From: Marinobacterium stanieri
GTDB lineage: Bacteria > Pseudomonadota > Gammaproteobacteria > Pseudomonadales > Balneatricaceae
DNA length: 64,000 nucleotides
Assembly (NCBI RefSeq): GCF_900155945.1
Contig: NZ_FTMN01000012.1
Span: 81,822 to 145,821 of the forward strand
Direction: 5' to 3'
In this document: positions 26,849 through 34,181 of the stretch, piece after piece
How positions within the stretch are numbered: position 1 is the first letter of the stretch
Layout: each line of letters starts with the position of its first letter
Position numbers and translations under genes: made by a program
Notes under the pieces: generated by a model
Seen by the model: only the letters and a program-made list of their open reading frames with translations
What the model was told of the DNA's origin: nothing
The model's database searches: none

Positions 26849-27250
26849 TTATTCACCCTTGATCGCAGATGTCAGTCCCTTGAACTTGCTGTTCAGGAAC
26901 TGGAAAGAAGCCTGGTAGCGGATGGCGTTATCGGTGTAACGCGCCATTTCTTCCTGCAGCTCGACCGTATTGCCGTCCACCGATGGCTGAACCGCTGTAC
27001 GGAACATCAAGTCCGCTGCGGTGTCAGGTGACAGAAATGCATCCTGGTGCCCGGTTGAGGTCTGCTCCAGAGACAGTTCATAGCTATCGCTTTGCTCACC
27101 GGCCAAAACGGCAGCAAAGTCGATATCACGTGCCTTGAAGTTGGGGGTATCTGCGTTGGCAATGTTGTTGGCCAGCACTTCTGCACGGCGGCCACGTAAT
27201 GCCAGCGCATCATCATGTACACCCAGTGCTGAATCGAAGTTGATCGCCAT
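26849..27250 (-). CDS. flgB: FlgB, proximal rod protein
   Basis: A 133-residue rod protein. RRAEVLANNIANADTPNFKA RDIDF (split here) is the rod motif, and EEMARYTDNAIRYQASFQFL followed by KGLTSAIKGE is the FlgB end. It is the first gene of flgBCDE, with a GGAGG ribosome site and a sigma-54 type promoter 48 nt upstream. Confidence 0.97.
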   Translation of the reverse strand: MAINFDSALGVHDDALALRGRRAEVLANNIANADTPNFKARDIDFAAVLAGEQSDSYELSLEQTSTGHQDAFLSPDTAADLMFRTAVQPSVDGNTVELQEEMARYTDNAIRYQASFQFLNSKFKGLTSAIKGE

Positions 27251-27297
27251 TCACATGCCTCCAGAAGATTGCCGCTACCCGTTTTGCCATTAAATAA

Positions 27298-27313
27298 AGC
27301 AATCAGCATGCCA
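27298..27313 (-). promoter_or_regulatory. Sigma-54 (RpoN) promoter for flgBCDE
   Basis: Minus strand TGGCATGCTGATTGCT (27313-27298) has GG-N10-GC spacing and a TTGC -12 element. It lies 48 nt upstream of the flgB ATG. It shows the same single deviation (TGGCAT) as the flgF promoter. Confidence 0.82.
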
Positions 27314-27386
27314 ACAGAGAAGAATCACGTTATTACTGGGCTATAGCGAAACCGGAGGAGTAAATGACGGCAAATGGAGGTAAAAA

Positions 27387-27434
27387 GCGGCAAGAGCGGG
27401 CCGGCAAGGCGGCAAGAGCGGCACTTGCCGCTCT
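27387..27434. repeat. GCGGCAAG repeats and hairpin between cheR and flgB
   Basis: GCGGCAAGAGCGG occurs as a direct repeat at 27387-27399 and 27409-27421, with a related GCCGGCAAGGCGG between them. The second copy runs into a perfect hairpin, AGAGCGGC-ACTT-GCCGCTCT (27415-27434), 8 nt beyond the cheR stop. No T-tract follows, so it may stabilise or attenuate the cheR mRNA 3' end, or bind a protein upstream of the flgB promoter. Confidence 0.6.
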
Positions 27435-27442
27435 GAATGAGA

Positions 27443-28282
27443 TCAGATCGCCTGGTAGATAATACCCGGACGGCAGTGGATCATTTTGTAGAGGTCGTTC
27501 AGTCCGGACAGGGATTCTGAAGCTCCCAGCAGAAGGTAGCCGCCAGGACGCAGCTGTTTGTGCATCTTGCGCAGAATCTCCAACTTCACATCGGAGGAAA
27601 AATAGATCAGCACATTTCGACAAAAGATCAGGTCGAACTGACCCAGAGTACTGTACTGCCCCAGCAGGTTCAGGCTCTGGAAACGTACACGGCTCTTGAT
27701 GTTCGGCTTCACCGTCCAACTACCCTGAGGCGAGGACTGGAAGAACTTGTGCAGGCGATCCTGAGACAGCCCGCGTCCCAGAGCCAGCATTTCATATTCA
27801 CCACGTCGTGCCTGTTCAAGCACCGTGGAAGAGATATCGGTCGCCAGAATTTCTTCGCCAGACGAAAATGAACCTGGATTGCCCTGCTTGAACTCGTCAA
27901 TCACCATGCTGATTGAATAGGGCTCTTGCCCCGTCGAGCAGGCCGCTGACCAGATACGCAGTTTCTGGAATCGATTTTCAGCTTTCAGCTCTGGCAGCAG
28001 CTTGTTACGCAGAATTTCATAGGGATGAATATCGCGGAACCACAGGGTCTCGTTGGTGGTCATCGCATCGATGACCTGCTCCTTCAGCGTGTTGCCGCCG
28101 GGCCGGTTGAGGCGCATCACCAGGTCGCTGAGACCACCGCAGCCCTGCTGTTGCATGATCTTGCTCAAGCGGCTCTGCACCAGGTACTGCTTGTGTTCCG
28201 CCAACAGAATACCGCAGCTTTTCTCCAGAAAAGCGCTGAACTCCTTAAACTCTGTCGGCGTAATGCTGAAGCCACTGCTCAC
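27443..28282 (-). CDS. cheR: CheR chemotaxis protein methyltransferase
   Basis: A 279-residue SAM-dependent enzyme that methylates glutamates on chemoreceptors. The N-terminal helical domain (FKEFSAFLEKSCGILLAEHK, QYLVQSRLSKIMQQ) is followed by the SAM site LRIWSAACSTGQEPYSISMV. ILATDISSTVLEQARRGEY, FDLIFCRNVLIYFSSDVKLE and LRPGGYLLLGASESLSGL are all CheR hallmarks. The start codon is GTG. It lies 24 nt after cheV, as in many gammaproteobacteria where cheVR sit beside flgA. Confidence 0.97.
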   Translation of the reverse strand: MSSGFSITPTEFKEFSAFLEKSCGILLAEHKQYLVQSRLSKIMQQQGCGGLSDLVMRLNRPGGNTLKEQVIDAMTTNETLWFRDIHPYEILRNKLLPELKAENRFQKLRIWSAACSTGQEPYSISMVIDEFKQGNPGSFSSGEEILATDISSTVLEQARRGEYEMLALGRGLSQDRLHKFFQSSPQGSWTVKPNIKSRVRFQSLNLLGQYSTLGQFDLIFCRNVLIYFSSDVKLEILRKMHKQLRPGGYLLLGASESLSGLNDLYKMIHCRPGIIYQAI

Positions 28283-28306
28283 AGGCCGGGTCCCTTTGTG
28301 TATAAC

Positions 28307-29248
28307 TTACTGTGCAGATTCGACCTGACGGATACGGTTTACCACCACACCTGCCAGATCATTGGGGTTGAACTTGGCCAGGAAGCCATCGGCACCGACC
28401 TTCTTCACCATGGAAACGTTGAAACCACCGCTTAGAGACGTATGCAAAACGACATGCAACTTGGCCATACGCGTGTCTTCCCGAATCATCGAAGTCAGCG
28501 TGTAGCCATCCATCTCCGGCATTTCGATATCGGAAATCACCATCAGGAACAGTTTTTCCACATCGACCTGACGGTCCAGCAGCTCATGCAGCATTTCCAG
28601 CGCCTGGCGGCCATTATTGGCCACGGATACCTTCACACCCAAGTCTTCAAGACTGCGCTGCATCTGGTTTCGCGCAACAGCCGAGTCATCGACAATGAGT
28701 ACATGATGCTCGCGAGCACGCTCACGCACATCATGAGTTGCCACTTCATCACTCACGTCGGTGGACATGGGATAAAGATCGGCCAGGATCTGCTCTACGT
28801 CCAGAATTTCAACCAGTTTCTTCTCGTACTCAAACACGGCCGTCAGATAGTTTTCGTTGCCGATCTCCTTCGGCGGCGCCATGATCTGATCCCATTGGGT
28901 ATTCAGAATACGGTCTACCTTGCGCACCATGAACGCGAGGGTGCGGCGGTTATATTCAGCAACGATGAGAAAGCACTTGGCTTGGTCTTCATGGGGGATA
29001 GGCGCCCGGCCGATCGCCTCCGAAAGGTCCAGCACCGGAATGGTCTCGCCACGAATATGCGCCATACCCTTGATAGAAGAGGTCTGTCGCGGCACTTCGG
29101 TTAGATCGGGGCATTGCAGCACTTCACGCACTTTGAACACGTTAATGCCATATCTCTGACTGGTTTCCAGGCCAAAGAGCAACAGCTCCAGGCGGTTTTG
29201 GCCCACCATCTGCGTGCGCAGGTTTACAGTATCCAGGATCCCTGACAT
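28307..29248 (-). CDS. cheV: CheV chemotaxis coupling protein (CheW-REC)
   Basis: A 313-residue cytoplasmic adaptor. Residues about 15-160 form a CheW-like domain (LELLLFGLETSQRYGINVFK, VREVLQCPDLTEVP, IRGETIPVLDLSEAIG). About 180-300 form a receiver domain (HVLIVDDSAVARNQMQRSLE, VISDIEMPEMDGYTLTSMIR, with the phosphorylatable Asp in SDIEMPEMDG, and a K near the end). CheV couples receptors to CheA and may act as a phosphate sink or adaptation element. It is divergent from flgA by 66 nt. Confidence 0.96.
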   Translation of the reverse strand: MSGILDTVNLRTQMVGQNRLELLLFGLETSQRYGINVFKVREVLQCPDLTEVPRQTSSIKGMAHIRGETIPVLDLSEAIGRAPIPHEDQAKCFLIVAEYNRRTLAFMVRKVDRILNTQWDQIMAPPKEIGNENYLTAVFEYEKKLVEILDVEQILADLYPMSTDVSDEVATHDVRERAREHHVLIVDDSAVARNQMQRSLEDLGVKVSVANNGRQALEMLHELLDRQVDVEKLFLMVISDIEMPEMDGYTLTSMIREDTRMAKLHVVLHTSLSGGFNVSMVKKVGADGFLAKFNPNDLAGVVVNRIRQVESAQ

Positions 29249-29314
29249 GATCTAACCAACCCCGAGGTCGTTGATAAAAAGTTTAGCCCGGCTTCGCTCA
29301 GCCAGGACACCCGC

Positions 29315-30019
29315 GTGAGTACTTCCAATTTAACACCAGTTACCGCTGCATTGGCCATAGTCTTATCGTGGCTATTCGCCGTTTCAGCTTCAGCTAATAC
29401 TATCTCAGAACAGATCAACGTTCAGGTGTCTGAAGCCATTAAACAACACTTTCTCACCAAAGTACCAGACAGCCGACTACAGATTCAGCTCAACCCCATC
29501 CCCTCACAGCTGCGCTTGTCACCCTGCAGAAACCCTTTACAGGTCAAACTGCCTTTTCACAGCGGCCAGCGCATCACGGCAAAGGTCAGTTGTAATCAAC
29601 CGCGGTGGAGCCTGTTTGTTACCGGTACAGTCAAGCACTACAAAACGATTGTGGTCGCCACCAGCCCGATCGTCAAAGGCAGCCGTCTGTCCGCCGGCAA
29701 GCTGACACTGCGTGAACGCGAGATCAGCAATCTCAGAGGTGACTATTTTCAGCGCCAGCAGGATGTCGTTGGGCGTGTCGCCCGCATCAGCATCGGTACT
29801 GATACCGCCATCACGCCTCGCATGCTGACGCAGGCACAGGCGGTCCAGCGAGGCGACCCGGTAGTCATAGAAACAAGGCGTGGCAGTGTCGTGATCCGCA
29901 CCGAAGGGATTGCTCAAGAAAATGGCAAGGAAGGTGAAGTGATATCGGTGCTCAACCGTCGCTCCAATATCGAAATTCGGGCACGCATCACCGGCCCGGG
30001 CAGGGTCCAGGTTCCCTGA
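29315..30019 (+). CDS. flgA: FlgA, P-ring assembly chaperone
   Basis: A 234-residue periplasmic protein with an N-terminal signal peptide (AALAIVLSWLFAVSASA). The body carries the SAF domain: VVATSPIVKGSRLSAGKLTL, REREISNLRGDYF, VGRVARISIGTDTAITPRML, then GDPVVIETRRGSVVIRTEG, all typical of FlgA. It assists FlgI polymerisation. The start is GTG at 29315 with AGGA upstream. The flgM promoter lies after its stop, so flgA may be transcribed separately. Confidence 0.95.
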   Translation: MSTSNLTPVTAALAIVLSWLFAVSASANTISEQINVQVSEAIKQHFLTKVPDSRLQIQLNPIPSQLRLSPCRNPLQVKLPFHSGQRITAKVSCNQPRWSLFVTGTVKHYKTIVVATSPIVKGSRLSAGKLTLREREISNLRGDYFQRQQDVVGRVARISIGTDTAITPRMLTQAQAVQRGDPVVIETRRGSVVIRTEGIAQENGKEGEVISVLNRRSNIEIRARITGPGRVQVP

Positions 30020-30108
30020 TCAACTCGCTAGGCTGCTATCATTTCGCTATACTCAACGGAGTGTTCAAGTGCTCTCGGATGCACTTATTGACCAGCAACA
30101 AAAAATAT

Positions 30109-30135
30109 TAAAGTTTTCTTCAAGGCGACCGATAC
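30109..30135 (+). promoter_or_regulatory. Sigma-28 (FliA) promoter for flgMN
   Basis: TAAA (30109-30112), 15 nt, ACCGATAC (30128-30135). The -35 is perfect and the -10 matches 6 of 8. It lies 33 nt upstream of the flgM ATG, consistent with the known FliA-dependent synthesis of its own anti-sigma factor. Confidence 0.78.
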
Positions 30136-30168
30136 CCTTGCACAGAACAGATTGCGAGGAAATTTAAA

Positions 30169-30492
30169 ATGGCTATCGATTTTCCCGGCCTGTCCCCGGC
30201 TTCGTCGGCTGGCAACCGTGGCAAAGTCAGCGACCAGCAGAGCAGCACCCCGTCAGGCGCCGCCGGCCAGCCAGCGACAACACCAGAGCGAGGCGAGCGT
30301 GCGGATACCGTGCGAATCAGTGATACCGCACAGGCTCTGCAGCGTTCGTCTGTAGACAGCTCCGATAACGGTGGTGTCGACAGTGACCGTGTTGCTCGTA
30401 TTCGTGCAGCGATTGAAGACGGCTCTTACCAGATCAATAACGAGCGTATTGCCGATAGTATGCTTGAGCTCGACAGCCTTTTAGGTGAATAA
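30169..30492 (+). CDS. flgM: FlgM, anti-sigma-28 factor
   Basis: A 107-residue protein. The N-terminal half is polar and disordered-looking (Ser/Gln/Ala-rich); the C-terminal half has DTVRISDTAQALQ, then VARIRAAIEDGSYQINNERI and ADSMLELDSLL, the FlgM core that wraps around FliA. It is secreted through the completed hook to release FliA. A GAGGA ribosome site precedes the ATG. flgN follows after 5 nt. Confidence 0.95.
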   Translation: MAIDFPGLSPASSAGNRGKVSDQQSSTPSGAAGQPATTPERGERADTVRISDTAQALQRSSVDSSDNGGVDSDRVARIRAAIEDGSYQINNERIADSMLELDSLLGE

Positions 30493-30497
30493 CGCTG

Positions 30498-30998
30498 ATG
30501 TCAGCCAACGTGCCCGATGCCAATTTCAGTGCCCAGCTGGGAAGCCTGCTGGACCAGAGCACCAAGCTGCTTGAACAGCTTGAACCGCTGCTGGAAACAG
30601 AGCTGCAGGCTCTGCAGGACCGTGACACCGGTGCGCTGACTCAGAATAACGAGCAAAAGGTAACCTGCCTGTCCGAACTCGACCGTGTCATCAAGGCACG
30701 TGATGAGATGCTGCGTCAGTATCAGGTCGCGTCTACGTCCGAGTCCGTCCTTACCTTCTTCGCCAGCTTGCCGGCACCAGCCGATAAGCTGTTGACTCAG
30801 GCCTGGGAGAAACTGGAGCAGCAATTCGACACGATCAAAAAACTCAACCTGCGCAACGAGCAGGTTTTGTTACGCAGTAAACAAAATACCGACCAACTGT
30901 TGGCGCTACTTCAGGGCCATGCCCGCAGCAACACAGTCTACAACAACCAGGGTGACGAGGGCCGCTACGAAGGCCAGCGAAGCCTGGGTAAAGCCTAG
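30498..30998 (+). CDS. flgN: FlgN, export chaperone for FlgK and FlgL
   Basis: A 166-residue helical, cytoplasmic protein beside flgM. LLDQSTKLLEQLEPLLETEL, QALQDRDTGAL and KVTCLSELDRVIKARDEML match the FlgN coiled-coil style (L..L...L..E...L...d...L......K..ll..L). The C-terminal NLRNEQVLLRSKQNTDQLLA LLQG (split) is also typical. It binds the C-termini of the junction proteins FlgK and FlgL. Assignment rests on position and pattern. Confidence 0.9.
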   Translation: MSANVPDANFSAQLGSLLDQSTKLLEQLEPLLETELQALQDRDTGALTQNNEQKVTCLSELDRVIKARDEMLRQYQVASTSESVLTFFASLPAPADKLLTQAWEKLEQQFDTIKKLNLRNEQVLLRSKQNTDQLLALLQGHARSNTVYNNQGDEGRYEGQRSLGKA

Positions 30999-31033
30999 TA
31001 AAAACACCTGCTTAGCGTTAGAATCCTGTGCGT

Positions 31034-31110
31034 GCCTCAGTAGCTCAGTTGTATAGAGCAGCCCCCTCCTAAGGGGCAGGTCGCAGGTTAGAGTCCTGCC
31101 TGGGGCGCCA
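31034..31110 (+). tRNA. tRNA-Arg (anticodon CCU) with encoded CCA
   Basis: A full cloverleaf can be drawn: acceptor GCCTCAG/CTGGGGC (one G-U), D-stem GCTC/GAGC, anticodon stem GCCCC/GGGGC with loop CTCCTAA (anticodon CCT at 31068-31070), T-stem GCAGG/CCTGC and 3' CCA. It reads AGG codons. The T-loop is TTAGAGT instead of TTCGAGT and the D-loop is AGTTGTATA instead of AGTTGGATA. Position 56 is therefore A (31090) and position 19 is U (31052), replacing the usual G19:C56 tertiary pair by U:A. All stems are intact, so it does not look like a decayed copy. Confidence 0.93.
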
Positions 31111-31155
31111 TTTCATACCCCTTATATGTCCCTTTTCGAATACATAATGTCTTAA

Positions 31156-31180
31156 TTTTGAGCCACATCAAGGCTCAAAA
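31156..31180. repeat. 9-bp inverted repeat directly upstream of the riboswitch promoter
   Basis: TTTTGAGCC (31156-31164), 7-nt loop, GGCTCAAAA (31172-31180), perfect. It ends 1 nt before the -35 element at 31182. No T-tract follows, so it is more likely an operator or a weak 3' end for the tRNA transcript than a standard terminator. Confidence 0.55.
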
Positions 31181-31181
31181 A

Positions 31182-31211
31182 TTGGCAGACGAGGTTTTTT
31201 GCTGCTACTAT
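31182..31211 (+). promoter_or_regulatory. Sigma-70 type promoter of the riboswitch transcript
   Basis: TTGGCA (31182-31187), an 18-nt spacer and TACTAT (31206-31211) make a reasonable -35/-10 pair. Transcription would start near 31218, about 43 nt before the first base of the riboswitch stem. Confidence 0.55.
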
Positions 31212-31260
31212 CACCCTAGGTTTGGCTGTGTCAGCGATCCGACTTATTACTCCAGCGAAA

Positions 31261-31353
31261 GAATCTCTCCCGAAAAGGCAACTGCCCCAAGAGCGGCAGA
31301 CGCAAAGCCAAGGGCCAATTGGATTGGCTGCCTGGCTACCGAAAGAGAGATTC
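31261..31353 (+). ncRNA. c-di-GMP-I (GEMM-I) riboswitch aptamer
   Basis: A 9-bp closing stem, GAATCTCTC (31261-31269) with GAGAGATTC (31345-31353), encloses the conserved GEMM core. The sequence AAAAGGCAAC (31273-31282) matches the first strand. CTGCC/GGCAG (31282-31286/31295-31299) is the second helix and runs into GACGCAAAGCC (31299-31309), the hallmark motif. AGCCA/TGGCT (31306-31310/31333-31337) and GGCCAA/TTGGCT form the third helix, ending in GGCTACCGA. By alignment with the Vibrio Vc2 aptamer, position 20 appears to be G, which favours c-di-GMP over 3',3'-cGAMP. A terminator follows 18 nt later. The first downstream gene is the retropepsin-like lipoprotein at 31861. Confidence 0.85.
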
Positions 31354-31370
31354 ACCCTAATCGCTCCTTT

Positions 31371-31393
31371 TGGTCGCAACTGGCCATCTTTTT
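31371..31393 (+). terminator. Riboswitch-associated terminator hairpin
   Basis: TGGTC (31371-31375), loop GCAACT, GGCCA (31382-31386), then TCTTTTT. The stem is only 5 bp with one G-U. The aptamer strand GGCCAA (31313-31318) could instead pair with TTGGTC (31370-31375), giving an antiterminator. This would make c-di-GMP binding favour termination. That switching model is inference. Confidence 0.55.
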
Positions 31394-31860
31394 GTACGTG
31401 TACCATTTACCTGTCATCTGTAAACAGTCTGCTTAGGCTGCAGCTACAGTGCAGGATCTGCTTGTCTGCTTGTCTGCTTGGCCCGTGATACCTGTTTCAA
31501 GCACACCCTCTTCTATTATCCGTTTCTTGATTGCTCAGCTTACTGTCGCCCCCAGGCGCTTCCCTTGTAAATGCCCGCTTCGCATCAAGCTTGGTTCGGC
31601 TTCGTCATAAGAATACCTGCGGCTATGTCATTTCAATCTTGATCAATGTCTCCAATTAGATACACTATAACAATCCTTACAGCGAACATCCGGACTGATG
31701 AAGAGCTGTCTGGAACTCTCCAGCCGTGGGTGACCTGTGCCGGCACCCACACCCTCACTTTCATCCCTCATTCAGCCATCGCTGGATAGACTCGCGCCAG
31801 AACCAACGCCTAAACAGCCTTGCAGACCAGCATCCGCGCTGTGTCCTGGAGAGAATTTCC
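31394..31860 (+). other. Long untranslated leader with no supported gene
   Basis: This stretch of 467 nt between the riboswitch terminator and the lipoprotein gene has short open frames only, none with a good ribosome site or protein-like composition. It contains a triple 8-bp tandem repeat, TCTGCTTG, at 31457-31480, and the possible promoter listed at 31639. Confidence 0.6.
31639..31666 (+). promoter_or_regulatory. Possible sigma-70 promoter of the protease-7TM-ligase operon
   Basis: TTGATC (31639-31644), 16-nt spacer, TACACT (31661-31666). The match is moderate. If real, the three-gene operon has a second promoter that bypasses the riboswitch and gives a leader of about 190 nt. Confidence 0.35.
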
Positions 31861-32661
31861 ATGCATACATCCAAAGGTACGCTTCGCCGCGCCTTCTCTT
31901 TAGTATTGTTTGCCGCTCTGCTCAGTGCCTGCAGCCACGACCGTTATCTGTTTATCGAGCGGGCCGACCTGAACCAGCTGAATCAGCAACTGCATCAACA
32001 GCAGAGCCGCCTGGAGACTCTGGCCGCCGTAAACCAGCAACAGCTGGATACGCTGAACCAGACCCAGCGCTATCAACACCAGGAAATGAGTGCTGCGCTG
32101 AAAGAGCAAAGCCGTTCTCTGGCTCAACTCCAGTACACGCGCCCGCCGGCTCGCCCGGCGAATCCTTCACCCACTACCAATCAGACCAGTGGCCGTTACC
32201 AGGGCAAGCTGGTGGTCGGGGAAGTAGAGAAATTTTTCCTGGCAACACCTGGGTTAATCTTTGATGCACGTATCGATAGCGGTGCAACAACCTCATCCCT
32301 GCACGCCACCAACATTCAGCCCTTTGAGCGTGACGGCGAAGACTGGGTCAGATTTGAGATCGCCCACCCCGAAGCAGAGGAGCCCATCGTGCTGGAGCGC
32401 CCCCTGTCCCGACGCGCCCGCATTATTCAGGCCAACAGTGAAGAAGCTGAACGCCGTCCGGTTGTCGAATTGCCGTTTGTCATTGGCGACCATCGCCAGA
32501 GTGCCGAATTTACCCTCAATGATCGTGGCCACCTGACCTATCCGGTATTGATTGGCCGCAACGTCCTGCGCGATGTCATGTTGATCGATGTCGGGCGGGA
32601 ACACGTCACTCAGTTGCCCGAAGGGCTCAAGACACCTGATAGCCAGGAAGACTCACAATGA
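31861..32661 (+). CDS. Retropepsin-like 'zinc protease' family lipoprotein
   Basis: A 266-residue lipoprotein. The signal peptide ends in LLSACS (Cys near residue 22). A Gln-rich coiled-coil segment follows (about 35-95), then a domain with FDARIDSGATTSSLHA. The DSGA motif is characteristic of the family annotated as ATP-dependent zinc protease/RimK-linked retropepsin-like proteins, whose fold is an aspartic (retropepsin) one. RPVVELPFVIGDHRQSAEFT and YPVLIGRNVLRDVMLIDV complete it. The start is ATG 31861 with GGAGAG upstream; the frame stays open to 31726 but lacks a signal there. It overlaps the next gene by 4 nt. The substrate is unknown. It may cleave or remodel envelope peptides linked to the ATP-grasp ligase product. 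Confidence 0.8.
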   Translation: MHTSKGTLRRAFSLVLFAALLSACSHDRYLFIERADLNQLNQQLHQQQSRLETLAAVNQQQLDTLNQTQRYQHQEMSAALKEQSRSLAQLQYTRPPARPANPSPTTNQTSGRYQGKLVVGEVEKFFLATPGLIFDARIDSGATTSSLHATNIQPFERDGEDWVRFEIAHPEAEEPIVLERPLSRRARIIQANSEEAERRPVVELPFVIGDHRQSAEFTLNDRGHLTYPVLIGRNVLRDVMLIDVGREHVTQLPEGLKTPDSQEDSQ

Positions 32662-34181
32662 TTCGTCGTTCACGTGCCCCCTTTTACCTGGCCGTCATGT
32701 TGCTGATTCTGGCGGGCCTGACATTGGCCGTCATTCGTCATGTCCAGATGGGTGTGCCCTGGCTGCCCGGCAAGCAGCAACCCGTCTGGCTGGTCGAAGC
32801 GCGAATCGACTTTGAAGCCTGGGGTGAACCCGTCAAAGTTAATTTGAACATCCCCGAGCAGCCGCCCGGTTTTTATACATTGACCGAGCAAGCCGCTTCA
32901 CCCGGCTATGGCTTTGCCATCACCGAACAGCAGAAAGACCGCCGCGCCGAATGGACTATTCGTAATGCCAGCGGCCCACAGACACTCTATTTCAAGACGC
33001 GTCTGATTCCTGATGCCTATGCTCAGGAAGCACCATTGGAGCCCGGCCCGGTAGATGCCACCGAAGTGTTTCTGGAAGAGCCCGCTGCCACAGCCGCCAG
33101 CGCACTGCTGCAACAGGCTGAAGCGCGTTCAAGTGGCCCTGCCAGCCTGACACGTGAGCTGATCACCCTGTTGACCAGCCAAACACCAGACCAGAACACC
33201 CGCCTGCTGCTCGGCCAGGAATCGTTATCCAGCACGCTGGTGCAACTGCTCAACTCGGCCGGAATTCCGGCGCGCATTGCCGATGGCCTGAAACTGGAAG
33301 ACGCACGCCGCCAGCAGACGCTTGAACCCTGGCTGCAGGTGCATGATGGCGACCGCTGGCTCACCTTTGACCCCCGTACCGGTGCCCAGGGTGTTCCCGA
33401 AGACGTCCTGCTGTGGCGCCAGACCCAGGGCCCTCTGCTGGATGTGATGGGCGGTTCAGGCTCGCGGGTACACTTTTCCATGCTGCGACAGACCCTGCCG
33501 GCACTGCAGATTCTGCGCTCGGAAGCCAGCAGCGACCGCAGCTTTGGCGCCCTGAGCCTGTACCAGCTTCCGGTTGAGCAGCAGAGCATGTTCCGAATGC
33601 TGTTATTGCTGCCGCTGGGAGCTCTCGTGGTCTGCCTGATGCGCATTCTGGTGGGCATCAAAACCTCCGGCACCTTCATGCCGGTCCTGATTGCGGTGGC
33701 CTTTGTGCAAACATCGCTGGTACCGGGGCTTGCTGCATTTATCAGCGTGGTAACACTGGGGCTTGTGATGCGGGGCTACCTGTCCAGCCTCAACCTGCTG
33801 CTGGTCTCGCGTATCTCGGCGCTGATTATTCTGGTGCTGTTCATTACGGCCGGCATCAGCATCATCGGCTACCAGATGGGCTTCAGCACCGGCATGACGG
33901 TCACCTTCTTCCCCATGGTCATCCTCGCCTGGACCATCGAGCGCATGTCGATCCTGTGGGAAGAGGAAGGCGCTCATGAGGTTCTGATCCAGGGTGCAGG
34001 CAGCCTGCTGGTGGCCATACTGGCCTACCTTGTCATGCGTTCGCCGCTGGCCGAGCACCTCAGTTTCAACTTCCCGGAACTGCATTTGGTCGTACTGGGC
34101 ATCATCCTGCTGCTGGGGCAGTACACCGGCTACAAACTGACAGAGCTGCGCCGTTTCGCGCCCATGAAGGGGTATCACTGA
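32658..34181 (+). CDS. Inactive transglutaminase fused to 7 transmembrane helices
   Basis: A 507-residue inner-membrane protein. A signal-anchor (about 9-28) is followed by a periplasmic region. Residues about 150-290 look like a transglutaminase-like fold (LLNSAGIPARIADGLKLEDA, WLQVHDGDRWLTFDPRTGAQ) without the usual catalytic Cys. From about 310 seven hydrophobic segments follow (MLLLLPLGALVVCLMRILVG, TSLVPGLAAFISVVTLGLVM, ISALIILVLFITAGISIIGY and others). The domain order matches the family annotated 'inactive transglutaminase fused to 7 transmembrane helices'. It always travels with the flanking retropepsin-like and ATP-grasp genes, which suggests a single pathway at the membrane. The stop overlaps the next ATG by one base. 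Confidence 0.85.
   Translation: MIRRSRAPFYLAVMLLILAGLTLAVIRHVQMGVPWLPGKQQPVWLVEARIDFEAWGEPVKVNLNIPEQPPGFYTLTEQAASPGYGFAITEQQKDRRAEWTIRNASGPQTLYFKTRLIPDAYAQEAPLEPGPVDATEVFLEEPAATAASALLQQAEARSSGPASLTRELITLLTSQTPDQNTRLLLGQESLSSTLVQLLNSAGIPARIADGLKLEDARRQQTLEPWLQVHDGDRWLTFDPRTGAQGVPEDVLLWRQTQGPLLDVMGGSGSRVHFSMLRQTLPALQILRSEASSDRSFGALSLYQLPVEQQSMFRMLLLLPLGALVVCLMRILVGIKTSGTFMPVLIAVAFVQTSLVPGLAAFISVVTLGLVMRGYLSSLNLLLVSRISALIILVLFITAGISIIGYQMGFSTGMTVTFFPMVILAWTIERMSILWEEEGAHEVLIQGAGSLLVAILAYLVMRSPLAEHLSFNFPELHLVVLGIILLLGQYTGYKLTELRRFAPMKGYH

Noticed and set aside
27333..27719. 128-codon frame overlapping the 3' end of cheR in another frame
   Set aside because: It overlaps conserved cheR codons and the repeat region, and has a Pro/Ser/Ala-rich composition typical of frame shadows.
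31457..31480. Triple TCTGCTTG tandem repeat as a phase-variation element
   Set aside because: Only three units, not in a coding frame or promoter spacer, so there is no basis for phase variation.
31158..31488. Two overlapping open frames of 92 and 88 codons downstream of the tRNA
   Set aside because: They cover the promoter, riboswitch and terminator, lack good ribosome sites and look like no protein family; RNA structure explains the sequence better.
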